Assembly (NCBI RefSeq): GCF_001442615.1
Contig: NZ_LMXN01000016.1
Location: 89,059-153,058, forward strand
Reading direction: 5' to 3'
DNA: 64,000 nt
Origin: Algoriphagus resistens
GTDB lineage: Bacteria; Bacteroidota; Bacteroidia; Cytophagales; Cyclobacteriaceae
The notes under the pieces: generated by a model
Told to the model about the DNA's origin: nothing
The model's database searches: none
What the model saw: the letters and a program-made list of their open reading frames with translations, nothing else
Made by a program: the position numbers and the translations under genes
Shown here: in pieces, positions 20,986-31,125 of the stretch
Numbering within the stretch: the stretch's first letter is position 1
Layout: each line of letters begins with the position of its first letter

Positions 20986-23952
20986 ATGATAAAAGCCCAT
21001 ATCAGCTCATTAATTTCTCTTACCATTATATTTTTTTTATGCATTCAATATTCTGTTTTTAGCCAGGTTAGAGTACCATTTGCAGAGAGAGCATCAGCTT
21101 CCAATCCTAGCAGAAAAACATTTCATGTTAAAGGTGATTTCGTATTAATCGGCAATACTAATTTGAGCCTTGCCAATTATTCAGATGATCTGATGAATGA
21201 TAATTTGCTGCTATTCGAAGATGTAGATGGAAATAACAGTACGATCAACTCTTCTTCTGCAGTGCTTAATTTCCCGAAAGAAAATGGAGCTGATGCAAGC
21301 TGCTCCAATGTTTTATTTGCAGGGTTGTATTGGTCTGGTCGCGGACCTACGGAAGATGTATATTATTTGAACGATCAGAACGGATTTCCAAAAAAGATGG
21401 ATAGAAGGGAGGTGAAACTGTTTGGCCCAGATGATCCGGTAGGAGGTAAATTCAGCGCTGGAGATAACGACATCCGATATACATATGGGCTTGATTTAGA
21501 TAATGATTTGGGCTTGTATGTGGGTTTTGTGGAAGTCACAGATTACATCAGGCAGCATGGCGAGGGTGAATATACAGTAGCCGACCTTGGGGCGCTTGAA
21601 GGAACGAACTACCATTATGGGGGTTGGTCTCTGGTGGTTGTCTATGAAAATCCAGTGATGGAAAACAGGAGCATAACGGTTTTTGATGGATATGCTTTCG
21701 TGAGAGGTAGTGTGGTAGCTGATTTTACCATTCCTATTTCAGGATTTTCAGCTGTGGATAATGGGCCAGTAAATATGAAATTGGGAATTGCTGCCGGTGA
21801 GGGAGACGTTGCTGCTTTGGGAGATTATTTTGAAATAGAGCGCGGTGTTAATACCAATGATTTCGTCAGACTTTCTCATGCTGGAAATTCTCCTGACAAT
21901 TTTTTCAACTCAAGCATTCTCACCGGGGGAAATCCAAGAAACCCGAATTTAAAGAATAATACAGGGATGGATATCTCGGTTTTTGATGTTCCGAATGCAG
22001 GAAACAGCATCATTTCAAATGGGCAGACGAGCACACGATTCCGATACGGCACCGATGGAGATGCCTATGTTATCTATAATATCGTTATGGCTGTAGATGC
22101 TAATGAGCCTGAGGTGCAAGGGTATCACTATGTGAAAACTATAAATAACCAGGCTTTCGATGCATCAAAAAGTATGGTTCCAGGTGACGAGCTGGAAATA
22201 GTTGTTGAAATCAAAAATACCGGTGGAGTTAAACTTGAAGATTTGCTATTGGAAATAAACCTTCCTGAAGGATTGGAATATGTATCTTCTAGAGGGGAGT
22301 ATTTTTTTGCAGGTAACTCAGGAAAGCAACCTGCGCAGGTTTTACACCAAGTAAGATGGGAATTAGGACAAATTCCATTGCCAAAAAATGCGGATGATCT
22401 AATGGCAACACTTACCTATAGCCTTCGAGTGACTGATAGGTGTGAATTATTGATTGACACGTGCAGCGCTAATTTTGTTCTCGACGGACAAATTCAGGGA
22501 ATTAATAAGGATTCTGGAAAACCAATTCCCACTACTCCCTTGCTGGTGGGATTCAGTGAGGATTCGAAATGTTTTAATTCACCGATTTTCGAACCGATCG
22601 AAATACAGGTAGATGCGGGTGAATTCCTGAAAAATAAATGTGGATATGAATCCGGTGAACCAAAGGTCATAATCTGCACAAGTCAAGGAGATACGGAGAT
22701 CTCGCCATCTATTTATTTAACGGATGTATTTCCTGCCGGAACCAGATATTACAATGAATTTCCTCTTACCAGCACGACTATTGAATACGGAAATGGGATA
22801 AATTTCCTACCTGATTACCAAGCCATTTATTATGCGGTGATACCTGATGGAACTTGTCCAATAGGCTTTGGCTTTGCAGTTAGTGAAGTAGAAATAGAGG
22901 TGGCTATTGAGGATGGCTCTTGTCAGCCATCTACTCCAGAGCGGAAAGTGAGCTTGTCAATAAGTAATGGTGTTGCACCATATTCTGTTATTTGGGAAGA
23001 GGGAGGTGTGCCTACTGCAGAAACTGATAGAGCTTTATTGCCTGGGCTACATCGCATATCTGTAGTAGATCAGACCGGTTGTATTGCTAAAAAGGATGTG
23101 CTGATACCTAAGGCAAAACTATTCTCGGTCGAGCTTACCAAAAGCTCTTTACCAGGGGATTGCCCAGAGGAACCCGGATTGACAGTCCGGTTGGTCATTA
23201 CCTCTGAATCAACAAGTGAACACATGGTTACTATCGAAGGGGTATTGTTGTCAGGCGAGAAATTTAGATTGATAGATTTGGAGTTGCCAGAAGGGAATTA
23301 TGAGTATAATGATCTTTTGCCGGGTACCTATACTGTGGAGATTGAAAATCTGGAAGGCTGTAGTCAAGTGGAGTCTTTGTACATTGGAGAAGAAGACTTC
23401 GTTTATTTAAAAGCCGATTATGTATACAATAGTGAATCTCTTGTAAATGAAGGATTGTTGAATTTTAACTATCCGGTTAGCTTTGATAATCACTCTCAAG
23501 GCAGTTCAATCCTGATGTATTTTTGGGATTTTGGAGATGGAAATACAAGTTCGGATTCTGATCCAATCCATCAATACTCTGCCCCAGGGGACTACATAGT
23601 TCGCCTAGAAGTGAGCGATTTGTTAGGCTGTGTGAAAGAAATTAGTAAATCATTGAAAATTACCGGGGCACAGTATGTTCGAATGCCCGACGCATTTACT
23701 CCAAATGGAGATGGTCGAAACGATTATTACTTCCCTGTATTCAATCAACTGCAATTCATTGAATTCTCTATTTTTAACCGTTGGGGGGAAATGATATTCT
23801 ATTCCCAAAACCAGGAGTCTCAAGGGTGGGATGGTAATTTCAAAGGAAAAGAAGCGCCAATTGGTACCTACATTTACAAAGTGAATTATCTGTATGAATC
23901 AGAAGGAGCGAAGCCTAAAACTCAAACAGGAAGCTTTGTCTTGATAAAATAA
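20986..23952 (+). CDS. Large T9SS type-B sorted surface protein with PKD domain
   Basis: A 988-residue exported protein. The signal peptide is SLISLTIIFFLCIQYSVFSQ; an upstream TTG (20965) is rejected in favour of the ATG. The middle carries a DUF11-like adhesin segment (NTGGVKLEDLLLEINLPEG), paired Cys residues, and a PKD domain (FWDFGDGNTSSDSDPIHQYS) at about 840-890. The C-terminus has the gliding-motility type-B sorting domain: MPDAFTPNGDGRNDYYFP, then FNRWGEMIF, GWDG and GTYIYKV. Such proteins pass the outer membrane by the type IX system and act as adhesins or structural surface proteins. It converges with the FkbM gene, whose stop is three bases away. Confidence 0.9.
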   Translation: MIKAHISSLISLTIIFFLCIQYSVFSQVRVPFAERASASNPSRKTFHVKGDFVLIGNTNLSLANYSDDLMNDNLLLFEDVDGNNSTINSSSAVLNFPKENGADASCSNVLFAGLYWSGRGPTEDVYYLNDQNGFPKKMDRREVKLFGPDDPVGGKFSAGDNDIRYTYGLDLDNDLGLYVGFVEVTDYIRQHGEGEYTVADLGALEGTNYHYGGWSLVVVYENPVMENRSITVFDGYAFVRGSVVADFTIPISGFSAVDNGPVNMKLGIAAGEGDVAALGDYFEIERGVNTNDFVRLSHAGNSPDNFFNSSILTGGNPRNPNLKNNTGMDISVFDVPNAGNSIISNGQTSTRFRYGTDGDAYVIYNIVMAVDANEPEVQGYHYVKTINNQAFDASKSMVPGDELEIVVEIKNTGGVKLEDLLLEINLPEGLEYVSSRGEYFFAGNSGKQPAQVLHQVRWELGQIPLPKNADDLMATLTYSLRVTDRCELLIDTCSANFVLDGQIQGINKDSGKPIPTTPLLVGFSEDSKCFNSPIFEPIEIQVDAGEFLKNKCGYESGEPKVIICTSQGDTEISPSIYLTDVFPAGTRYYNEFPLTSTTIEYGNGINFLPDYQAIYYAVIPDGTCPIGFGFAVSEVEIEVAIEDGSCQPSTPERKVSLSISNGVAPYSVIWEEGGVPTAETDRALLPGLHRISVVDQTGCIAKKDVLIPKAKLFSVELTKSSLPGDCPEEPGLTVRLVITSESTSEHMVTIEGVLLSGEKFRLIDLELPEGNYEYNDLLPGTYTVEIENLEGCSQVESLYIGEEDFVYLKADYVYNSESLVNEGLLNFNYPVSFDNHSQGSSILMYFWDFGDGNTSSDSDPIHQYSAPGDYIVRLEVSDLLGCVKEISKSLKITGAQYVRMPDAFTPNGDGRNDYYFPVFNQLQFIEFSIFNRWGEMIFYSQNQESQGWDGNFKGKEAPIGTYIYKVNYLYESEGAKPKTQTGSFVLIK

Positions 23953-23955
23953 GAG

Positions 23956-24795
23956 CTACTGAGGGGTGGCCAGAATATTACAGAAATCTGGAAGTTGATC
24001 AATTTTACTCAAGGAACCTCTGATGCCTATTTTCGAAAAAGAGTAGTTAAAGGGTTTTAGCAATTCTAAAATATCTTCGGGAAGATAGCCGCCAGCTATA
24101 CAAGCATCCTTGTTGATTTCCAGAAGAAGAATTGGACGGTATTTTTTAAGTGTATTAAGAGATCCTTTGAGCACCTGAAGTTCTGCCCCTTCAACATCTA
24201 CTTTAAGGAAGTTTACTTCTTCTATACTTAGCTCATTTAATTGTTTGTCCAGCGTATCAAGCTCTATTTTACCCAATTCAATGCTGAACTTATCGGTAGT
24301 ATAAATAGTGTTGGTGCCCTCGTTAGAATCCTCACTCGCGTAAAGTATCACTTCTCCTTTTTTATCCGAAAGCCCGAGCTGAACAGGAGTAACAGATTTT
24401 TGAAATGATTTATTGAGTCGGATGTTTTCTTTCAATTGGCCAAAAAGCTGGGGCATGGGTTCAAAAGCGACTACTTTTCCGTGATCACCAACTTTCCTTG
24501 CTGCCCAAAGGGAATATTCTCCCTGATTCGCACCTACATCGATAAAGGTGTCTCCGGCCTTTAAGAACTTCTCCAAAACGAAAATTGGGGCCCAGTCGTG
24601 CGCACCTCGCCAGTAGATGGCATTGCCCATCTGCTTGGAAATATCCACCTTCATCGATACACCCCTAAATTCGAAATTCCTCCAATTTTCCCCACTACTT
24701 GAGGAAGAGAAGAATTTCCGAAACAATTTGGTGACAAAAAAGCCACCAGGAATCACGTATAAATTCCTTGAGATTTTGCTTAAGAAGTGTTCCAT
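23956..24795 (-). CDS. FkbM family methyltransferase
   Basis: A 279-residue S-adenosylmethionine-dependent enzyme. Motif I is TFIDVGANQGEYSLWAARK (about 90-108), followed by VVAFEPMPQLFGQLKENI and the later acidic turn NFLKVDVEGAELQVLKG, all typical of FkbM O-methyltransferases. Members often methylate sugars in surface glycans. The start shares one base with the stop of the glycosyltransferase gene upstream, so the two act together, probably on a polysaccharide or glycolipid. The acceptor is unknown. Confidence 0.88.
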   Translation of the reverse strand: MEHFLSKISRNLYVIPGGFFVTKLFRKFFSSSSSGENWRNFEFRGVSMKVDISKQMGNAIYWRGAHDWAPIFVLEKFLKAGDTFIDVGANQGEYSLWAARKVGDHGKVVAFEPMPQLFGQLKENIRLNKSFQKSVTPVQLGLSDKKGEVILYASEDSNEGTNTIYTTDKFSIELGKIELDTLDKQLNELSIEEVNFLKVDVEGAELQVLKGSLNTLKKYRPILLLEINKDACIAGGYLPEDILELLKPFNYSFSKIGIRGSLSKIDQLPDFCNILATPQ

Positions 24796-25865
24796 TAATT
24801 GGTGTATGACTCGCCTGTAAATCGCTCTAGAGACTCAATTAATTTCTGTTCTCTTCCCCGCAGCGAATAGTTAGCTTGAATATGAAGTCGTGAATTTATG
24901 GAAAGTAAATCTTTATTGGGAGCATTGAGCGCTTTATCAATGATAGGAATTGCGACTTCGAGTGATTTATTGGCGATAATAAATCCTGAATCCCCAACAA
25001 TCATGGGGATGTGATTTGTGCCAGATCCTATAGGGATTGCTCCGCACAGCATTGATTCACAGAGTGCACAGCCAAAACCTTCGAAGCTGGAAAGTTGGAA
25101 GTAAAATTCGCTTTTTTGATACCAGCTTTTTAATTGTTCGGCAGAAAGAAACCCTAGAAAATGTACGTTAGGTGCTCTTTCAAAGATGATTTCTGAACTC
25201 TGTACGCCTGCAAAATAGAAACTGCAACTAGGATATTCCTTAGCAATTTCAAGAATTAGATCCCCGCCTTTTAAGGTGAACTGACTCGCAGACATGACAG
25301 CTAAGAAACTGTTTTCTATTCGGTTTTTGTCAGTTGGAAAGGTCCATTGATTTTCATCAAGTCCATTGTAAATGACTTCGATTGGGGTTTTGAGTCCAGG
25401 GAAATGATGAAAAAGTCCTTGTTTTTTGGAGGTGACCCCAGGATCGAAAAGCAACTCGGTTTCGATCAGAGATTCACTCACAGGAAAGATTGCAGTGGCC
25501 CTTCTGTAACTGAAATTACAAATTCGTTTGAGCAAACTGATTCGAAGGCTTCCGTAGTTAATCTCAGGAATGGATGCGCAATCTGTGCCGTGAGTGACGA
25601 TATATACTTTTTTGGAAAATACCTTTCCAAAGATGGTTGCCCAAAAAGCCCAGTATCCTCCAAAATTGACAAGTATAAACTTTGACCCCGAAATACTGAA
25701 AAGCATATCGAAGAACTGAGTAATGAAATTGAGCGGTGCAAGTTTTTTATTGCTCCAAGGCTGATTGATGACTTGAACTTGAAAATACGCTGACAGTATC
25801 CTGATGTCACTTTTTACAAATGACTGCATGGATGGTGTGATGTAGAGTATTTTTGGTTGACCCAT
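24795..25865 (-). CDS. Glycosyltransferase family 4
   Basis: A 356-residue GT-B fold enzyme. The C-terminal half has the family 4 donor-site pattern: AVMSASQFTLKGGDLILE, then SSFEGFGCALCESMLCGAIPIGS, the E-x7-E region binding the nucleotide sugar. A Lys is seen in TLKGGD. It is partnered by the overlapping FkbM methyltransferase gene, so it likely adds a sugar that is then methylated. It starts 39 bp after leuS ends. Confidence 0.87.
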   Translation of the reverse strand: MGQPKILYITPSMQSFVKSDIRILSAYFQVQVINQPWSNKKLAPLNFITQFFDMLFSISGSKFILVNFGGYWAFWATIFGKVFSKKVYIVTHGTDCASIPEINYGSLRISLLKRICNFSYRRATAIFPVSESLIETELLFDPGVTSKKQGLFHHFPGLKTPIEVIYNGLDENQWTFPTDKNRIENSFLAVMSASQFTLKGGDLILEIAKEYPSCSFYFAGVQSSEIIFERAPNVHFLGFLSAEQLKSWYQKSEFYFQLSSFEGFGCALCESMLCGAIPIGSGTNHIPMIVGDSGFIIANKSLEVAIPIIDKALNAPNKDLLSINSRLHIQANYSLRGREQKLIESLERFTGESYTN

Positions 25866-25904
25866 TTAGCCTTTGGGAGAATAAGCTATTTGTTTGAACA
25901 GTTT

Positions 25905-28679
25905 TTAAACCACCAGATTCACAATTTTACCTGGCACAATAATAATCTTCTTTGGAGCTTTGCCTTCCAGCCATTTTTGTACGGTTTCCTCTGCCAAGGC
26001 AGCTTCTTGGATCTCATCTTTGGAAAGTGAAAGATCAAGATTAAGTTTAGCTCGCATCTTCCCGTTTATCATCACGGGATACTCAAAAGTACTTTCTTTC
26101 AGGTAGGCTTCGTCAAAGACAGGAAAAGTAGCTTCGGTAATAGAAGTTTCATGGCCCAAAAGGCTCCAAAGTTCCTCCGCAATATGCGGTGCATACGGAG
26201 ACACCAGCAGGGCTATTGGCTCCAATATTTTCCGCTTATTGCACTTCAAGGCTGTCAATTCATTCACACAAATCATAAAGCTTGATACAGAAGTGTTGAA
26301 AGATAGGTTGGCCATGTCTTCTTCCATTTTTTTCAGTGCTTTGTGAAGCGCTTTATATTCTTCCTTGCTAGGCTCGCTATCCGATACCTTAAATTCACCG
26401 GAGTTTGTATGATATAGATTCCAAAGCTTACGAAGAAACTTGAAAACGCCATCGATTCCGTTTGTATTCCATGGTTTGAATTGCTCCAAAGGTCCTAAGA
26501 ACATTTCGTACAATCTCAAGGTGTCCGCTCCATAACGTTCGATTATATCGTCTGGATTCACCACGTTGTATTTAGACTTGGACATTTTCTCAACTTCCGC
26601 CCCGCAGATGTATTTGGAGTCTTCTAAGATAAATTCTGCATTGATCAGATCTGGTCGCCATGCTTTAAATTTATCCAGGTTCAACTGATCATTATGGACA
26701 ATATTCACGTCCACATGCATGGCAGAAGTATCGTATTGATCTTTTAAGCCATAGCTGGCAAATTGGTTAGTGCCTTTGATTCTGTAGACAAAGTTTGACC
26801 TTCCCTGGATCATTCCTTGGTTGATCATCTTCTGGAACGGTTCCTCAACACCTACCAAACCAAGATCATAAAGGAATTTGGTCCAGAACCTAGAATATAA
26901 AAGGTGTCCTGTCGCATGCTCAGAACCTCCAATGTATAAGTCTACTGCACCCCAATAGTCTGTTTTTGCTTTATCCGCAAACACATTCTCATTCGTTGGA
27001 TCAGTATACCTAAAGAAGTACCAGCTTGAGCCTGCCCAGCCTGGCATTGTGCTTTTTTCCAAAGGAAATTCTCCTTCAGATGTTTTGTAAGTCCAATCGG
27101 TCGCCCGGGCAAGGGGCGGTTCGCCGTCTTCAGTGGGTAAATATTTATCTACCTCAGGCAATACCAAAGGCAGATCTTTTTCTTCAATTAAATAGGGCAA
27201 TCCATCTTTAAAATAGACTGGCAGTGGCTCTCCCCAATAGCGCTGGCGGGTGAAGATCGCATCCCGCATTCTATATTGGATTTTTCCTTTGCCTATCCCT
27301 TTCTCTTCCAGGAATTCAATGGCTTTGGACATAGCCTCTTTCATGTAAAGATTGGAAATGAAGCCTGAATTGATGATTAAACCGCCTTTTCCTGGGAAAG
27401 AACCATCTTCCATAGAGCCTTCGATTACTTGTCGGATCTCTAACCCAAAATGCTTAGCAAAGTTATAATCCCGCTCATCATGCGCAGGAACGGCCATCAC
27501 TGCCCCCGTACCATATCCGGCCAATACATAGTCAGCAACCCAGATTTGGATCTCTTCACCGTTAAACGGATTGATTGCATAGGAACCTGTAAATGCACCT
27601 GATATAGTTTTGACATCACTCATCCGTTCACGTTCCGAGCGATTCTTCGCCACTTCAATGTATGCTTCAGCTTTTTCTCGCTGATCTTCAGTAATCAGCA
27701 AGGCCGCCAAATCAGACTCTGGAGCCAAAGCTAAATAAGTTACACCGTATATTGTATCCACTCGGGTCGTAAAGACTTTGATGGTTTGATCCGAATCCTT
27801 CACCTGAAAAACAACATCGGCCCCGATGGATTTTCCAATCCAGTTCCTCTGCATTTCTTTAATCGGTTCAGACCAATCGATTTTTTCTAGGTCTTGCAAA
27901 AGGCGATCAGCATAAGCGGTGATTCGCATCGACCATTGCATCATTTTTTTGCGCTCCACTGGATACCCCCCACGTTCGGAGAAACCGTCCTTTACCTCAT
28001 CATTTGATAGAACAGTTCCCAATGCTGCACACCAGTTTACAGTAGTTTCGGCCAAAAAAGTCAAGCGGTATTTTAAGAGCATTTCCTGCTTTTCTCTTTC
28101 TGAAAAAGCAAGCCATTGGTCAGCGGTGAATAGTGGCGTTTCATCATCGCACACGGCTTTTATAGTGGTATTGCCTTCCTTTTCAAAATGTTTGATCAAT
28201 GAATCTATCGATAGTGCTTTATCCGCGTCCTGATCGTAGTAGCTATTGAAAAGCTGCATGAAGATCCATTGTGTCCACTTATAGTAATCAGGATTAGATG
28301 TTCGAACTTCCTTGCTCCAGTCGAAAGCAAATCCGATATTTTTTAATTGCTCTGTATAACGAGCGATATTTTGCTCAGTGGTGATGGCTGGATGTTGCCC
28401 CGTTTGGATAGCATACTGCTCGGCTGGCAAACCAAAACTATCATATCCCATTGGGTGAAGTACATTGTAGCCTTTCAGTTTCTTAAAACGGCTGACAATA
28501 TCTGATGCAATGTATCCAAGGGGATGTCCGACATGGAGTCCCGCGCCTGAAGGGTAGGGAAACATGTCCAATGAATAAAACTTCGGTTTGTCAGGATTTT
28601 CTTTGGCTTGAAATGTTTGGTTGTTTTCCCAGTATGCTTGCCACTTTTTCTCGATTTCTCTGAAGTTATACTCCGCCAT
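25905..28679 (-). CDS. leuS: Leucine-tRNA ligase
   Basis: A 924-residue class I tRNA synthetase charging tRNA-Leu. The HIGH motif is HVGH at residues 49-52 after DMFPYPSGAGL, and the KMSKS loop is KMSKSKYNVVNPDD. The editing domain contains TTRVDTIYGVTYLALAPE with the T-rich peptide and an Asp in GYGTGAVMAVPAHDERDY. The length is typical of Bacteroidota LeuRS. A longer frame begins 13 codons earlier, but the ATG at 28679 matches the normal N-terminus AEYNFREIEKKWQ. A TAATTTTG box lies 37 bp before the start. Confidence 0.97.
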   Translation of the reverse strand: MAEYNFREIEKKWQAYWENNQTFQAKENPDKPKFYSLDMFPYPSGAGLHVGHPLGYIASDIVSRFKKLKGYNVLHPMGYDSFGLPAEQYAIQTGQHPAITTEQNIARYTEQLKNIGFAFDWSKEVRTSNPDYYKWTQWIFMQLFNSYYDQDADKALSIDSLIKHFEKEGNTTIKAVCDDETPLFTADQWLAFSEREKQEMLLKYRLTFLAETTVNWCAALGTVLSNDEVKDGFSERGGYPVERKKMMQWSMRITAYADRLLQDLEKIDWSEPIKEMQRNWIGKSIGADVVFQVKDSDQTIKVFTTRVDTIYGVTYLALAPESDLAALLITEDQREKAEAYIEVAKNRSERERMSDVKTISGAFTGSYAINPFNGEEIQIWVADYVLAGYGTGAVMAVPAHDERDYNFAKHFGLEIRQVIEGSMEDGSFPGKGGLIINSGFISNLYMKEAMSKAIEFLEEKGIGKGKIQYRMRDAIFTRQRYWGEPLPVYFKDGLPYLIEEKDLPLVLPEVDKYLPTEDGEPPLARATDWTYKTSEGEFPLEKSTMPGWAGSSWYFFRYTDPTNENVFADKAKTDYWGAVDLYIGGSEHATGHLLYSRFWTKFLYDLGLVGVEEPFQKMINQGMIQGRSNFVYRIKGTNQFASYGLKDQYDTSAMHVDVNIVHNDQLNLDKFKAWRPDLINAEFILEDSKYICGAEVEKMSKSKYNVVNPDDIIERYGADTLRLYEMFLGPLEQFKPWNTNGIDGVFKFLRKLWNLYHTNSGEFKVSDSEPSKEEYKALHKALKKMEEDMANLSFNTSVSSFMICVNELTALKCNKRKILEPIALLVSPYAPHIAEELWSLLGHETSITEATFPVFDEAYLKESTFEYPVMINGKMRAKLNLDLSLSKDEIQEAALAEETVQKWLEGKAPKKIIIVPGKIVNLVV

Positions 28680-28715
28680 GATTGAATTATTCGTTATTAT
28701 TAAGCTGAACGCCTG

Positions 28716-28723
28716 CAAAATTA
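28716..28723 (-). promoter_or_regulatory. -7 promoter box of leuS
   Basis: On the minus strand TAATTTTG matches TAnnTTTG exactly, 37 bp upstream of the leuS ATG. The nearest TTTG is 24 bp further upstream, longer than the usual 19-21. Confidence 0.45.
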
Positions 28724-28852
28724 GAAAAATTGACGGGCTTTGGAATCCAAATTCATAATTCCTCCAACATCCAGTTTTTTCCTTTAATCAATTTTTTGAA
28801 AAATAGATGCTCCCATTTTAGTATTTTCATTCTCGACCTAACCACCAATGCT

Positions 28853-30454
28853 ATGAAACCATCCTTGCTGAGACTCTCTTGTTGCTTTTTTATTCTAAAC
28901 ATTTTTGTTACTACAGGTTCTTTTGCCCAAAATAAACAAGCAGATAAAAGACTGGCTTCTCTTAAAGAGGAAGCTGCCCGATTAATTGAGTCAGAAGCTA
29001 AAATGAGCCAAGTGATGGTGGATAAGATTTTCAGTTTTGCAGAGTTGGGATTTCAAGAAATAGAATCTTCAAAATACCTCACCGGGATTCTTGCAGACAA
29101 TGGGTTTACCATAGAAAGAGGGGCTTCTGGAATTCCTACGGCATGGTTTGCCATCTGGAGCAATGGGGAAGGCCCGAGGATTGCTTTGGGGTCTGATGTG
29201 GATGATATCCCTAAAGCTTCACAATATCCCGGTGTGGCTTATCATAAGCCTATTGTCGAGGGAGCACCAGGCCATGGTGAAGGTCATAATGCCGGAATCC
29301 CCCTAAACATCACAGCAGCTTTGGCTGTGAAAAAAATCATGGAGCGTGAGAATATTGGAGGTACACTGATTCTTTGGCCTGGGATAGCTGAAGAATTGGT
29401 TGCTTCAAAAGCATGGTTCGTTAGAGATGGACTTTTTGAGGATGTTGACTTATGTATTTTTACACATGTTGCAAATAACCTTGGAGTAAGCTATGGGGCT
29501 GCTTCAGGCACTGGTTTGATTTCAGTGGAATATACCTTTAGTGGTGAAGCGGCGCATTCTGCCGGAGCTCCCTGGAGGGGAAGAAGTGCACTGGATGCCG
29601 CTGAATTGATGAATGTTGGTTGGAATTATAGACGAGAGCATCTGGATCCATTAAAGCGGTCACATTCCATTTTTACCGATGGTGGAGATCAGCCCAATGT
29701 GGTCCCTTCAAAAGCTTCAATTTGGTACTATTTAAGAGATGTGAAGTATGATGGGATTATGGAAATGTATGAGGTTGCCAATAAAATGGCTGAGGGTGCA
29801 GCTTTGATGACAGATACTGAAGTAGAGTCCAGGATTCTGGGTACAGCTTGGCCTAGGCATTTCAATAAGGTGATCGCGGAAAAAATGTATGAAAATATTT
29901 TGCAAGTAGGCTTACCCGATTGGTCTGAGGCTGATCAGGAATTGGCAAAGGCGGTACAAACAGAAGTGGGTGCTTCTAAAGTGGAAGGCTTATCCACTAA
30001 GTTGGATACGCTTGGATTACCTGTGGCTGAGCTTAAATCCGGAGGTTCGGATGATATTGGAGACGTTTCTTGGGTGGTACCTACAGTGACTTTAAGGTTT
30101 CCATCCAATATTCCGGGACTTCCCGGTCACCATTGGGCTAATGCAATTGCGATGGCTACGCCAATCGCGCATAAAGGTGTGACAGCTGGTGCCAAAGCTG
30201 AGGCGATGACAATTCTGGATTTCTTGCTGAAACCGGAACTGGTAGATGAAGCTTGGGATTATTTTAAAAATGTCCAGACAAAAGAGGAAGAATATAAGCC
30301 TATGATCAAAGCTGAAGATGAAGCGCCAATTTATCTAAACAAGCGCATTATGGATCAGTTTCGGCCAGAATTGGAAAAGTTTTATTACGATGAAACAAAG
30401 TTTGACAGCTACTTGGAACAATTAGGTGTGAAGTATCCGACGTTGAAAAAATAA
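28853..30454 (+). CDS. M20 family amidohydrolase, exported (AbgB-like)
   Basis: A 533-residue exported metallohydrolase. The frame starts far upstream, but ATG 28853 begins a normal signal peptide (LSCCFFILNIFVTTGSFAQ). The metal site is seen in VEGAPGHGEGHNAGIPLN, ILWPGIAEELVASKAWF and FTHVANN, with the dimer domain around GEAAHSAGAPWRGRSALDAAE. The overall form matches the aminobenzoyl-glutamate utilisation B branch of M20, which splits amide bonds. The natural substrate here is unknown. It is monocistronic and divergent from leuS. Confidence 0.88.
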   Translation: MKPSLLRLSCCFFILNIFVTTGSFAQNKQADKRLASLKEEAARLIESEAKMSQVMVDKIFSFAELGFQEIESSKYLTGILADNGFTIERGASGIPTAWFAIWSNGEGPRIALGSDVDDIPKASQYPGVAYHKPIVEGAPGHGEGHNAGIPLNITAALAVKKIMERENIGGTLILWPGIAEELVASKAWFVRDGLFEDVDLCIFTHVANNLGVSYGAASGTGLISVEYTFSGEAAHSAGAPWRGRSALDAAELMNVGWNYRREHLDPLKRSHSIFTDGGDQPNVVPSKASIWYYLRDVKYDGIMEMYEVANKMAEGAALMTDTEVESRILGTAWPRHFNKVIAEKMYENILQVGLPDWSEADQELAKAVQTEVGASKVEGLSTKLDTLGLPVAELKSGGSDDIGDVSWVVPTVTLRFPSNIPGLPGHHWANAIAMATPIAHKGVTAGAKAEAMTILDFLLKPELVDEAWDYFKNVQTKEEEYKPMIKAEDEAPIYLNKRIMDQFRPELEKFYYDETKFDSYLEQLGVKYPTLKK

Positions 30455-30539
30455 GCTGAAATTTTTCTCAGCTGTGGATAACGTTAATCTGCTTAACTGC
30501 AGGTATGTAATTTAGAGTTGGTGCTAGTTATTTCATTCA

Positions 30540-30995
30540 ATGAAAACAGACCTTCCTTTTCGATTGGTAATAAGAGAAGCATCTTTTGATGAGTTGTATT
30601 TAATCCATCAGCAGATCCCGGAATTCCCTTCTAAGATAAGCATGTTGTATTATGGGGAGCGTTTAAAAAACACACTTCATCTGGCGTTGGTGGCAGAGTT
30701 GGAAGGGAAGGTTGTAGGTTTTAAGGTAGGGTATCAAGGTGACAATCATAAGACTTTTTACTCTTGGATGGGAGGTGTGATTCCCGGATTTCGTAAAGCT
30801 GGAGTGGCTTCGGCTTTGGCTAAATTCCAGGAGGATTGGGCGCGGGAGAATGGTTTCAAGAAAATATTCTTCAAAACCCGAAATCGCTTTCCTGCTATGA
30901 TCAGCTTTGGGCTCAAACGAGGTTTTAAGATTATGGAAGTAATCCGTAAGGATTCCGTGGAGGATTATCGAATTGTGATGATGAAAAAGTTATAA
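30540..30995 (+). CDS. GNAT family N-acetyltransferase
   Basis: A 151-residue single GNAT domain. The central strand LALVAELEGKVVGFKVGYQ is followed by the acetyl-CoA loop GVIPGFRKAGVASALAKF (motif A, R-K-x-G-V-A) and ends with ISFGLKRGFKIMEV, the typical motif B turn. It transfers an acetyl group to an unknown amine. The gene lies alone between the amidohydrolase and queE. Confidence 0.88.
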   Translation: MKTDLPFRLVIREASFDELYLIHQQIPEFPSKISMLYYGERLKNTLHLALVAELEGKVVGFKVGYQGDNHKTFYSWMGGVIPGFRKAGVASALAKFQEDWARENGFKKIFFKTRNRFPAMISFGLKRGFKIMEVIRKDSVEDYRIVMMKKL

Positions 30996-31068
30996 CATCA
31001 GAGGAGAAAACGTTGGTAGTCAAGCTTTCCAATATGATCACTTTTTCACTTTCCAATATAAAAAACCT

Positions 31069-31076
31069 TACCTTTG
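31069..31076 (+). promoter_or_regulatory. -7 promoter box of queE
   Basis: TACCTTTG fits TAnnTTTG exactly and lies 50 bp before the queE ATG; the -33 region is weak. The same sequence occurs in the putative rRNA promoters at the right end. Confidence 0.5.
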
Positions 31077-31125
31077 CGGCATCATTCACCCAGCGGTTCA
31101 ATTGCCCGCTTTACCAAAAATTCAG